NCBI RefSeq assembly: GCF_004364325.1
Contig: NZ_SOCP01000006.1
Span: 310,001-374,000 of the forward strand
Origin: Actinophytocola oryzae
GTDB lineage: Bacteria; Actinomycetota; Actinomycetes; Mycobacteriales; Pseudonocardiaceae
DNA: 64,000 bases
Direction: 5' to 3'
A model generated the notes under the pieces. That model was not told the DNA's origin. It made no database searches and saw only the letters and a list, made by a program, of their open reading frames with translations. Positions 25,153 through 32,914 of the stretch are shown in pieces (position 1 is the first letter of the stretch; each line of letters opens with the position of its first letter). The translations under genes and the position numbers were made by a program.

Positions 25153-26133
25153 ATGACGACCGTCGACAGCGAACTCTCGACCGCGGACGAGTCCTCGGCC
25201 GACCCGAAGCCGGCCCGCACCTGGAAGTCGCAGGTCATCAACTGGCTGCGCAGGGTGATGATCGTCGCGGTGGTCGTCGGGGCGGCGTACTACCTCGTCA
25301 CCCGATGGGACGAAGTCACCGACACGCTCAGCACCATTCCCTGGTACTCGGCAGTGCTGAGCATGCTCGCCGTGTCGGTCGGCGTGGTCATGGGCGCGTT
25401 CTCGTGGCGGGTGATCGCCATCGACCTCGGCGCCTCCGTCGGGCACATCCGCGGCTCGCAGATCTACCTCGTCAGCCAGCTCGGCAAGTACGTCCCCGGC
25501 TCCGTCTGGGCCTACCTGCTGCAGATGGAACTCGGCAAGAAGGTCGGCATCCCGCGCGCCCGCATGTTCATCAGCACGCTCGTGCAGATCGGCGTCTCCG
25601 TCGTCGCCATGCTGTCGCTCGGCATGATCGCCCTGCCCCGGCTGCTCGAGGACAACCCGCAGGCGGCCTGGCTGTACGCGCTGCTGCCGCTGAGCCTCGT
25701 CGCGCTGCACCCGAAGGTCATGACCTGGGGCGTCAACCTGGCGCTCAAGGTCCTGCGCCGCCCGCCGCTGGACCAGCCGCTGCGCTGGCAGACCATCGGC
25801 AAGACCCTCGGCTACTCCGTCCTCGCCTACGTCTTCATGGGCGCGCACCTGTGGCTGCTCGCCTCGACCAACGGTGAGCTCGACGCGGGCCTGCTGCTCA
25901 TCTGCATCGGCACCATGGCCATCGGCCTGCTCGCCGGGATGCTGTTCTTCATCGTCCCGTCCGGCGCGGGGGCCCGCGACGTCCTGGTCGCGCTCGCCCT
26001 CACGCCCGCCGTCGGCGTCACGGCGGCAGCCGCGTTCGCGGTCGCCTCCCGCGTCATGTTCACCGTCGCCGAGCTGGGCACCGCGGGCATCTCCGCGGTG
26101 CTGGTCCGTGCCACCGATCGCACCAAGGCGTGA
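25153..26133 (+). CDS. Flippase-like integral membrane protein (LPG_synthase_TM/UPF0104 type)
   Basis: This 326-residue protein has a short acidic N-terminus and about eight membrane helices of the family that includes the membrane domain of lysylphosphatidylglycerol synthases and AglD-like proteins. Typical segments are VSQLGKYVPGSVWAYLLQME and the C-terminal GMLFFIVPSGAGARDVLV. Members are thought to flip or hold lipid-linked sugars. Standing directly before a galactan-type glycosyltransferase operon, it may move a lipid intermediate of that pathway; this is inference. The ATG has an upstream GGAGGG. Confidence 0.8.
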   Translation: MTTVDSELSTADESSADPKPARTWKSQVINWLRRVMIVAVVVGAAYYLVTRWDEVTDTLSTIPWYSAVLSMLAVSVGVVMGAFSWRVIAIDLGASVGHIRGSQIYLVSQLGKYVPGSVWAYLLQMELGKKVGIPRARMFISTLVQIGVSVVAMLSLGMIALPRLLEDNPQAAWLYALLPLSLVALHPKVMTWGVNLALKVLRRPPLDQPLRWQTIGKTLGYSVLAYVFMGAHLWLLASTNGELDAGLLLICIGTMAIGLLAGMLFFIVPSGAGARDVLVALALTPAVGVTAAAAFAVASRVMFTVAELGTAGISAVLVRATDRTKA

Positions 26134-26216
26134 CAACCCGATCGAGTGGGTGAGCGTCAACAACTCAGGCGTTCAGCGTCGCCGGGGGCCGGACAGGTAA
26201 CGAGACGGTCACAGGT

Positions 26217-26271
26217 ACGCTGATTCGGCATATCAGTGCACCGGGATCTCTCCAGGGAGGATTGACACCGA
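26217..26271 (+). promoter_or_regulatory. Promoter and leader of the glycosyltransferase operon
   Basis: TACGCT at 26217-26222 is a good -10, with a weak upstream GTAACGAG as -35. The leader carries AGGGAGG at 26254-26260 before the ATG at 26272. Confidence 0.45.
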
Positions 26272-28221
26272 ATGCAGGGGACCCCCTCAGTCCGGACGGA
26301 CGAGACCATGGACGAGCCAACCGACACGGCCCGACCTGTGGCGTCGACCGAGCCAGAGCGGGTGATACTCGACCCGACCGGCCGGCTGGTCGCGCAGCGC
26401 GGTCTGTTCCGCGGTCCCGACCCGACCTGCCCCGAGGACCTCTACGCCCGGATCCGCGTCGGCAACGCCGGCCGCGACCGTCAGCGCCTGGTCGTGCACG
26501 CGGACTCCGAGGTCACCCTCGACACCTACTTCGGTCGCTTCCCGGCCAGCTACTGGCAGCGCTGGACCGTCGTGGACGAGGTCGAGGTCGACATCGTCGT
26601 CACCGGTTCCGGCAAGGTCGCACTGATCGCCTCCGACGAGAACGGCGAGACCCGCACGCTCGCGGTCCGCGAGGTCAGCGACGAGCGGGGCGGTGACATC
26701 CGCCTGACCGCGAAGCTCGACAAGTTCCTCGACGGCGGCTTCCTCTGGCTCGACTTCGCGACCGAGGACAGCGAGCTGGTCGTCGAGCGGCTGCGCTGGA
26801 CCGTCCTGCCGCCGGAGCACCTGCGCCAGACCTCGGTCGTCATCTGCACGTTCAACCGTGCCGACGACTGCACCAAGACGCTCCAGTCCCTCGCGGCGGA
26901 CGACGAGGCGCTCGACATCCTCAACGCCGTGTACGTCGTCGACCAGGGCACCGACACGGTCGAGTCCCGCGACGGCTTCGGCGACCTCACGAACGCGCTC
27001 GGCGGCCGCCTGCGCTACCTGCGCCAGCCCAACCTCGGCGGTGCGGGCGGCTTCGGCCGGGGCATGTACGAGATCACCGAGGCAGGCTCCGACGTCAACA
27101 TCCTGCTGATGGACGACGACGTGCTGTGCGAGCCCGAGCTCGCCATCCGCCTCACCGCGTTCGCCAACCGCACCACCGAGCCGACCATCGTCGGCGGTCA
27201 GATGCTGCGGCTGCTGCACCCCAGCTACCTGCTGGCGGGCGCCGAGTACGCCGACTTCCACCAGCTCGTGCCCGGCATGGTCGTCAACGGCGCGCTCGAC
27301 GACGTGGACCTGCTCGCCGAGGCGGTCGACGACGACGAGATCCCGACCGGCAAGCCGAACCGCGGCGACCAGCGTGTCGACGCCGACTACAACGCGTGGT
27401 GGTCCTGCCTCATCCCCGCCGAGGTTGTCGCCGAGCTCGGCCTGCCGCTGCCGGTCTTCTTCCAGTGGGACGACGTCGAGTACGGCTACCGCGCCCGCGC
27501 CAGGGGCATCGCCACGGTGACCCTGCCGGGCGCGGGCCTGTGGCACGCGGACTTCGACTGGAAGGACCACGACAAGTGGAACGAGTACTTCGCGGTCCGC
27601 AACGCCATGATCGTGTCGTCGCTGCACGCTGACGTCGACCCCAAGCAGACCACCCGCGTGATCGTCTCCCGCGTGGCCCGCTACCTGCTCGAGATGCGCT
27701 ACGGCCTCGCGGCCACGCTCATCAAGGCCGCCGAGGACTACCTCGAGGGCCCGGAGTTCCTGCTCGACGGCGGCGCCGCCGCGGCGAAGGCCATCCACGC
27801 CGTGCGTGCCCAGTACCCGGACACCGTCGTGCACAAGCCGGGGCAGGTCCCAGGCTTCAAGTCCGGTGCGGTGCCGATGATCCAGGCCGGTCCCGCGCCG
27901 AGCATGGCCCGGCTCGTGCTGCTCAAGCGGCTGCTGCACTTCGCGCTCGGCAAGAGCGCGCACCAGATCGGCGCGGTGACGAAGAAGGACGCGCTCTGGT
28001 GGCACGTCTCGCAGTTCGACGCCGTGGTGGTCACCGACGGGTCGCAGGAGGGCGTCCGGTTGCGTCGCCGCGACCGCGAGCAGACCATGAGACTTGCCAA
28101 GGACATGGCTCGCGTGGCCAGGCGGATGCTGTCCGAGATCCCCCGGGTCCGGGAGGAGTACCGTGCCGCGGTGCCCGAGCTGACGAGCCGGGAGAACTGG
28201 CGCCGCCTCTATCAGGTGTAG
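26272..28221 (+). CDS. GlfT2-like galactofuranosyltransferase, divergent copy
   Basis: The 649 residues have the GlfT2 layout: an N-terminal beta-sandwich (about 30-180, with TYFGRFPASYWQRWTVVDEV), a GT-A domain from about 185 (VVICTFNRADDC) and a helical C-terminus. The metal-binding triad DDD is at 281-283, the catalytic-base region QWDDVEYGYR at 398-407 and the conserved His at 425 in GLWHADFDWK. GlfT2 builds the long alternating beta-1,5/1,6 galactofuranan from UDP-Galf. This copy departs from mycobacterial GlfT2 around the acceptor site, more than the second copy does, so it may use another acceptor or linkage. Confidence 0.88.
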   Translation: MQGTPSVRTDETMDEPTDTARPVASTEPERVILDPTGRLVAQRGLFRGPDPTCPEDLYARIRVGNAGRDRQRLVVHADSEVTLDTYFGRFPASYWQRWTVVDEVEVDIVVTGSGKVALIASDENGETRTLAVREVSDERGGDIRLTAKLDKFLDGGFLWLDFATEDSELVVERLRWTVLPPEHLRQTSVVICTFNRADDCTKTLQSLAADDEALDILNAVYVVDQGTDTVESRDGFGDLTNALGGRLRYLRQPNLGGAGGFGRGMYEITEAGSDVNILLMDDDVLCEPELAIRLTAFANRTTEPTIVGGQMLRLLHPSYLLAGAEYADFHQLVPGMVVNGALDDVDLLAEAVDDDEIPTGKPNRGDQRVDADYNAWWSCLIPAEVVAELGLPLPVFFQWDDVEYGYRARARGIATVTLPGAGLWHADFDWKDHDKWNEYFAVRNAMIVSSLHADVDPKQTTRVIVSRVARYLLEMRYGLAATLIKAAEDYLEGPEFLLDGGAAAAKAIHAVRAQYPDTVVHKPGQVPGFKSGAVPMIQAGPAPSMARLVLLKRLLHFALGKSAHQIGAVTKKDALWWHVSQFDAVVVTDGSQEGVRLRRRDREQTMRLAKDMARVARRMLSEIPRVREEYRAAVPELTSRENWRRLYQV

Positions 28222-28236
28222 GACGGGCAACCAAAA

Positions 28237-29073
28237 ATGGATATCGACATCATGCTGCCGGCCTACGGCGACAACGCCCTGGTGCGGGAGACCATCGGGA
28301 GCGTCGTCGCGCAGGAGGACCCGCGCTGGCGGCTCACGGTGATCGACGACGCACCTGGTGACCTGAAGTCGTTCGTCGCGGAGCTGGGGCACGAGAAGGT
28401 CCGCTACCTGCCCAACGAGCGGCGCCTCGGCATCAACAGGAACTTCCAGCGCTGTGTCGACGAGGCGACGGCCGACCTCGTGATGCTCATCGGCGCGGAC
28501 GACCGGCTGCTGCCCGACTTCGTCAGCCGCGTGCACGCCGCGGCGGAGCAGCACCCGGACGCGGCCCTCTTCCACACGAACGCGATCGTGATCGACGAGC
28601 ACGGCAACCCGGCCATGCCGCTCGCCGACCGGATCAAGCGGCTGGTGTCGATCAAGGGCGGCGTGGTGACGGGTGGTGAACGGCTGGCCGCCTCGTTGCT
28701 CCACGGCAACTGGATGTACTTCCCGAGTGTGGTCTTCCGCAGGGACGTCCTGCGGAAGCACGGATTTCGGGAGGGTTACGACATAGTGCTCGACCTCGAC
28801 CTTTACCTCCGGATCCTCCTGGACGGAGGTCGGGTGGTTCTTTTCGACCGCCCCGGCATCGAGTACAGACGGCACGCGGCTAGCCTTTCCTCGTCGACGG
28901 CGGGTACGGGGGCCCGTTTTGACGAGGAACGGAACTACTTCGCCGAGACGGCCGCAGCGATGGCCGCCGCCGGCTGGCCCCGCGCGGCCCGTGCCGCGCG
29001 GTGGCACCTGACGTCCCGAATGCACGCCGCCGCCAAAGCCCTTGCCGCACGAAAAGGAGCGCCGCCCGCATGA
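28237..29073 (+). CDS. Family 2 glycosyltransferase
   Basis: This 278-residue GT-A enzyme starts with the nucleotide-binding strand MDIDIMLPAYGDNALVRETI, has the metal motif in LIGADDRLLPDF (A-D-D) and a probable base region in GYDIVLDLDLYLRILLDG. There is no membrane helix, so it is a cytoplasmic, single-addition enzyme. It lies 15 bases after the GlfT2-like gene and overlaps the next by four, so it belongs to the same operon. The sugar donor is not predictable; UDP-Galf or another wall sugar is likely from context. Confidence 0.88.
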   Translation: MDIDIMLPAYGDNALVRETIGSVVAQEDPRWRLTVIDDAPGDLKSFVAELGHEKVRYLPNERRLGINRNFQRCVDEATADLVMLIGADDRLLPDFVSRVHAAAEQHPDAALFHTNAIVIDEHGNPAMPLADRIKRLVSIKGGVVTGGERLAASLLHGNWMYFPSVVFRRDVLRKHGFREGYDIVLDLDLYLRILLDGGRVVLFDRPGIEYRRHAASLSSSTAGTGARFDEERNYFAETAAAMAAAGWPRAARAARWHLTSRMHAAAKALAARKGAPPA

Positions 29074-30269
29074 CGACCTCTCAGACCGCGGAAGTGGAGT
29101 CTGACCAGGCCGCGCAGCGCACGATCGAGCTGTCGATCGTGCTGCCGTGCCTGAACGAGGCTGAGACCCTCGAGGTGTGCCTGCGCAAGGCACGCAAGTC
29201 TCTCGACGACCTCGGCGTCGTCGGCGAGATCGTCGTCGCGGACAACGGGTCTACCGACGGTTCCCAGGACATCGCCCGCAGCTGTGGCGCCCGAGTCGTC
29301 GACGTGCCGCGCCGTGGCTACGGCGCCGCGCTGGCCGCTGGCTTCGCCGCCGCCGAGGGCACCTACGTGCTCATGGCCGACGCCGACGACAGCTACGCGC
29401 TCGACGACATCGGCGGGTTCCTCGAGTCGCTGCGCGCGGGCAACGAGCTGGTCATGGGCAACCGGTTCAAGGGTGGCATCGAGAAGGGCGCCATGCCCTT
29501 CCTGCACCGCTGGCTCGGCAACCCGCTGCTGTCGCGCATCGGCAAGCTGTTCTTCCGCATCCCGGTCGGCGACTTCCACTGCGGCATGCGTGCGTTCCGC
29601 CGCGACAAGATCCTCGAGCTGGGCCTGCGCACCTCCGGCATGGAGTTCGCGAGCGAGATGGTCGTCCGCGCCTCGCTCGCGCACGTGAAGATGGCCGAGG
29701 TGCCCACGACGCTGCGCCCGGACGGCCGCAGCCGTGCCCCGCACCTGAAGACCTGGCGCGACGGCTGGCGCCACCTGCGCTTCCTGCTCGCGTTCAGCCC
29801 GCGCTGGCTGCTGTTCTACCCGTCGCTGTTCGTGAGCCTCGTCGGCTTCCTCGGCATGGTGTGGCTCGCGTTCGGCCCGCACGTGATCGGCGAGGTCGGC
29901 TTCGGCATCCAGACGATGCTCGCGTTCGCGACGGCGTTCATCGTGGGTCTGCAGGGTGTGGGCCTCGCGGTGATGGCCCGGACCTACGCGGCGCACCTCG
30001 GGTTGCTGCCGCCACCGTCCGGACGCGTGATGCAACGGCTCGTGGTGACCTCGTTCGAACGCGGGCTCATCACCGGCATCCTGGTGGCGCTCGTCGGGGT
30101 CGGCTGCTTCATCGCCGCGGTGCTGAACTGGGGTGCCAGCGGGTTCGGCGCACTGGACGTGGTCGAGACGATGCGGCTGCCGATCCTCGGCATGGTGCTG
30201 ATCATCTCCGGCTTCCAGATCCTGACGGTCGGCGTCACGCTCAGCCTGAACCGCATCGGCGAGGACTGA
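29070..30269 (+). CDS. DPMS-like family 2 glycosyltransferase with C-terminal membrane helices
   Basis: The 399 residues contain a dolichyl-phosphate-mannose-synthase-like GT-A domain (LSIVLPCLNEAETLEVCL, VVADNGSTDGSQDIA, metal motif in VLMADADDSYAL, then MGNRFKGGIEKGAMPF). Four membrane helices follow from about residue 250. Such enzymes load a sugar onto polyprenyl phosphate for later use by membrane (GT-C) transferases. The ATG overlaps the previous stop (ATGA). The next gene encodes a large multi-helix protein that could be the matching user of the lipid-linked sugar; this pairing is inference. Confidence 0.88.
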   Translation: MTTSQTAEVESDQAAQRTIELSIVLPCLNEAETLEVCLRKARKSLDDLGVVGEIVVADNGSTDGSQDIARSCGARVVDVPRRGYGAALAAGFAAAEGTYVLMADADDSYALDDIGGFLESLRAGNELVMGNRFKGGIEKGAMPFLHRWLGNPLLSRIGKLFFRIPVGDFHCGMRAFRRDKILELGLRTSGMEFASEMVVRASLAHVKMAEVPTTLRPDGRSRAPHLKTWRDGWRHLRFLLAFSPRWLLFYPSLFVSLVGFLGMVWLAFGPHVIGEVGFGIQTMLAFATAFIVGLQGVGLAVMARTYAAHLGLLPPPSGRVMQRLVVTSFERGLITGILVALVGVGCFIAAVLNWGASGFGALDVVETMRLPILGMVLIISGFQILTVGVTLSLNRIGED

Positions 30270-30276
30270 CACCGAA

Positions 30277-32181
30277 ATGCCCGAAGTCCTGCTGGTCCTG
30301 TTGTACGCCGCTGTCCTGTTGGTGCCGGGTGGCATCCTCGCCGCCCTCGCCGGACTGCGTGGCTGGACTCTCGCGGCCATGGCGCCGCTGCTGACCTACA
30401 CGGTGGCAGGGCTCGCCGGGCCCTGGTCACAGGCGCTCGGCATCCGCTGGTCGTTCCTGACGTTCCTCGGCTGGTGGGCGGTGTTCGCCGTCGTGGTGTT
30501 CGCCGTCCGCTGGTTCTCCGGGAAGGGCACGCCGTCGGTCCAGCTGTGGCCGTGGCGCGCCCAGGCGGGCGTCATCGCGTGCATGGCCGCGGCCACGTTC
30601 ATCTCGGTCTTCGTGGTCGTGAAGGGCATGGGCGGCCTGTCCACCACCCCGCAGGACTGGGACGCGGTGTGGCACGCGAACAGCATCCGCTGGATCGCCG
30701 ACACCGGTGAGGGCGGCCTGTACGCCCCCGGCCAGCTGAACTGGTACGAGTCGTCGGCGGGCATGTTCTACCCGAACGGCTACCACCTGGTGGCCGCGCT
30801 CGTGTACTCGATCAGCGGCAACTCCGTGGTCGAGGTGCTGAACTCGCACACGATCTTCATCCCGGCGATCGTCGCCCTGTCCATGGTCGCGGTCGTCCGC
30901 CGGTTCAACGGGCGGGCGGTCGTCGCGGGCCTGTCGGCGCTGCTGATCGTCTCGACGGCCGCGTTCTACGACAACCTGTGGCGCGGCCCGCTGCTGCCGT
31001 TCGAGACGGGCCTCGCGCTGACCCCGCTCGCGGTGATCCTGGTGGCCGACCTGCTGGACACGGAGGGGTCGTGGCGCGTGAGGCTGCGCCCCGCCCTCGT
31101 GCTGGCACTCGGCATGGCCGGGCTCATCTGCGTCCACTCCTCGACCGCGTTCGGCATGGTGTTCTTCGTGCTGCCGATGCTGGTCATGCGCTGGGTGCGG
31201 GAGCCGAAGCGGATCGCCCGCGAGGTCGGGACGCTGGTCGTGGTCGGCGTGGTGGTCGGTGCGCTCGCGATCGTCGAGCTGCTCGGCATGCTCGGCAGTG
31301 GTCAGGGCGTGTCCGACGTGGACTGGCCGGCCAGCGAGACCGCGAGCCAGGCCGTCGGCGACGTGCTGATGTGGGGCCACGCGCAGCAGTTCCCGCAGTG
31401 GTGGCTCGGCGTCGCGCTGGTCATCGGGCTCGTGACCTACCGCAGGCTCGGCGACCTGCGCTGGCTCGGCGCGGTGGCGGCCATCTTCGGGCTCCTGTTC
31501 GTCGTCGCGGCCGCCTACGACACCTCGTGGTCGCTCAGCCTCACCAGGCCGTGGTGGAACGACCGGTGGCGGCTCATCGCGCTGACCGCGATCCCGCTGT
31601 GCGTGATCGCCGCCCACGGCCTCGCGGAGGCCCAGCGGGTGGTCGCGGGCTGGGCGGTGCGGTTGCCGAAGCTGCCTGCCGCCCGACTGGCGGCCGCCGG
31701 TGTCGTCGTGCTGGTCGCGGCGCTGCTGACCAGCGGTTTCTACGTGAACCGCAACGAGCAGCGGATGAGCATCAACACCAAGGGACAGGCGGTCACCGCT
31801 GCCAAGCTCGCCGGTTACGAGGAGCTGGGCAAGATCGTGCCCGCCGGCGAGCGGGTGCTCAACGACCGGGGCGACGGCTCGGTGTGGATGTACGCGGTCG
31901 CGGGTGTCCTCCCGGTCGCGGGCCACTACGACGCCACGCTGACCGGCCCGGAGGCCAACCTGCTGGCGAACCGGTTCAACAAGTACGAGACCGACCCGAA
32001 GGTGCGCGAGGCCGTGCGCAACCTGCACGTCGGGTACGTCATCCTCGGCCGGGGGTTCCTCCGACCGGGTGTCACACGTCAGCCCGGCCTGCGTGACCTG
32101 GACCGGCTCGACGTGCTCGAGAAGGTCTACCAGAACAGCGACGTGGTGATTTACAAGATCAAGACAGCGTCGGACGCCTGA
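30277..32181 (+). CDS. Large multi-pass membrane protein, DUF6541/GT-C-like
   Basis: This 634-residue protein has about 12 to 14 membrane helices and then an extracytoplasmic C-terminal part of about 120 residues (from NRNEQRMSINTKGQ). The overall plan resembles GT-C glycosyltransferases, which use polyprenyl-phosphate sugars, and the sequence looks like actinobacterial DUF6541. A candidate catalytic acidic site is in the first outer loop (TPQDWDAVWHANSIRW). It lies seven bases after the DPMS-like gene. A role in adding a lipid-carried sugar to the galactan or a related glycan is likely but unproven. Confidence 0.75.
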   Translation: MPEVLLVLLYAAVLLVPGGILAALAGLRGWTLAAMAPLLTYTVAGLAGPWSQALGIRWSFLTFLGWWAVFAVVVFAVRWFSGKGTPSVQLWPWRAQAGVIACMAAATFISVFVVVKGMGGLSTTPQDWDAVWHANSIRWIADTGEGGLYAPGQLNWYESSAGMFYPNGYHLVAALVYSISGNSVVEVLNSHTIFIPAIVALSMVAVVRRFNGRAVVAGLSALLIVSTAAFYDNLWRGPLLPFETGLALTPLAVILVADLLDTEGSWRVRLRPALVLALGMAGLICVHSSTAFGMVFFVLPMLVMRWVREPKRIAREVGTLVVVGVVVGALAIVELLGMLGSGQGVSDVDWPASETASQAVGDVLMWGHAQQFPQWWLGVALVIGLVTYRRLGDLRWLGAVAAIFGLLFVVAAAYDTSWSLSLTRPWWNDRWRLIALTAIPLCVIAAHGLAEAQRVVAGWAVRLPKLPAARLAAAGVVVLVAALLTSGFYVNRNEQRMSINTKGQAVTAAKLAGYEELGKIVPAGERVLNDRGDGSVWMYAVAGVLPVAGHYDATLTGPEANLLANRFNKYETDPKVREAVRNLHVGYVILGRGFLRPGVTRQPGLRDLDRLDVLEKVYQNSDVVIYKIKTASDA

Positions 32182-32217
32182 GGCCCACCGAATGGCACCC
32201 CGACCCGCACCTGCGGT

Positions 32218-32223
32218 TACGAT
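32218..32223 (+). promoter_or_regulatory. Possible -10 (TACGAT) before the methyltransferase-GlfT2 unit
   Basis: TACGAT in the 103-base gap after the DUF6541 gene, followed by an AT-richer leader. It could let the last two genes be transcribed on their own. Confidence 0.35.
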
Positions 32224-32284
32224 CGGATTTTCGGCCACCAGCTCCATGCCGCTGACCAACCATCCTCTTTGAATAGGACATCGC

Positions 32285-32890
32285 ATGGCTTCCCTGGATT
32301 CCACCGAGGGCGAGGAGTACACCAACCGGCTCAACCGGCTGCAGACGACCTCGTGGAAGCGTGTCCTGGACGTTCAGGCGCCCTACCGCTGGAACCTGCG
32401 CCGGCTGTTCGGTGACCGCAAGGTGCTCGAGGTCGGCTGCGGCATCGGCCGCTGCCTGTCCCACCTCGCCCCGCGCGGCGTCGGTGTCGACCACAACAAG
32501 CACTCGATCGACGAGTGCCGCAGCCTCGGGCTGACCGCGTTCACCACCGACGAGTTCTTCGAGAGCGAGTACGCGAAGCCGAACCGGTTCGACGGCATGC
32601 TGGCCGCGCACCTGGTGGAGCACATGCCCCGCGAGGACGCGGTCAAGATCCTCTCGGGTTACCTGGACTTCCTGACCCCCGACGCGCGCCTGGTGCTGAT
32701 CTGCCCCCAGGAGCGCGGGTACGCGAGCGACAGCACCCACATCGCGTTCTCCGACTTCGACGCGCTGACCGACGTGGCCTACCAGCTCGGCTTCGGCAAG
32801 ACCAAGCGGCAGTCCTTCCCCCTTCCCCGGTTCGCCGGCAAGGCGTTCACCTACAACGAGTTCGTGCTGGTCGCCGACCGCACGGCGTAG
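32285..32890 (+). CDS. Class I SAM-dependent methyltransferase
   Basis: The 201-residue Rossmann-fold methyltransferase has motif I VLEVGCGIGRCLSHLAPRG and motif II VGVDHNKHSIDECR. A later MLAAHLVEHMPREDA corresponds to the region around motif IV. It lies 24 bases before a GlfT2 gene. A methyl cap on a sugar or lipid carrier is one way to stop or mark a growing polymer, so it may methylate a galactan intermediate; no direct evidence shows the substrate. Confidence 0.85.
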   Translation: MASLDSTEGEEYTNRLNRLQTTSWKRVLDVQAPYRWNLRRLFGDRKVLEVGCGIGRCLSHLAPRGVGVDHNKHSIDECRSLGLTAFTTDEFFESEYAKPNRFDGMLAAHLVEHMPREDAVKILSGYLDFLTPDARLVLICPQERGYASDSTHIAFSDFDALTDVAYQLGFGKTKRQSFPLPRFAGKAFTYNEFVLVADRTA

Positions 32891-32914
32891 TCCGTTTCCT
32901 GGAGGAGCAGAACC

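Noticed and set aside
26287..29193. A 968-codon open frame on the minus strand
   Set aside because: It is antisense to the GlfT2-like and family 2 glycosyltransferase genes, whose motifs are intact; composition is that of a shadow frame.
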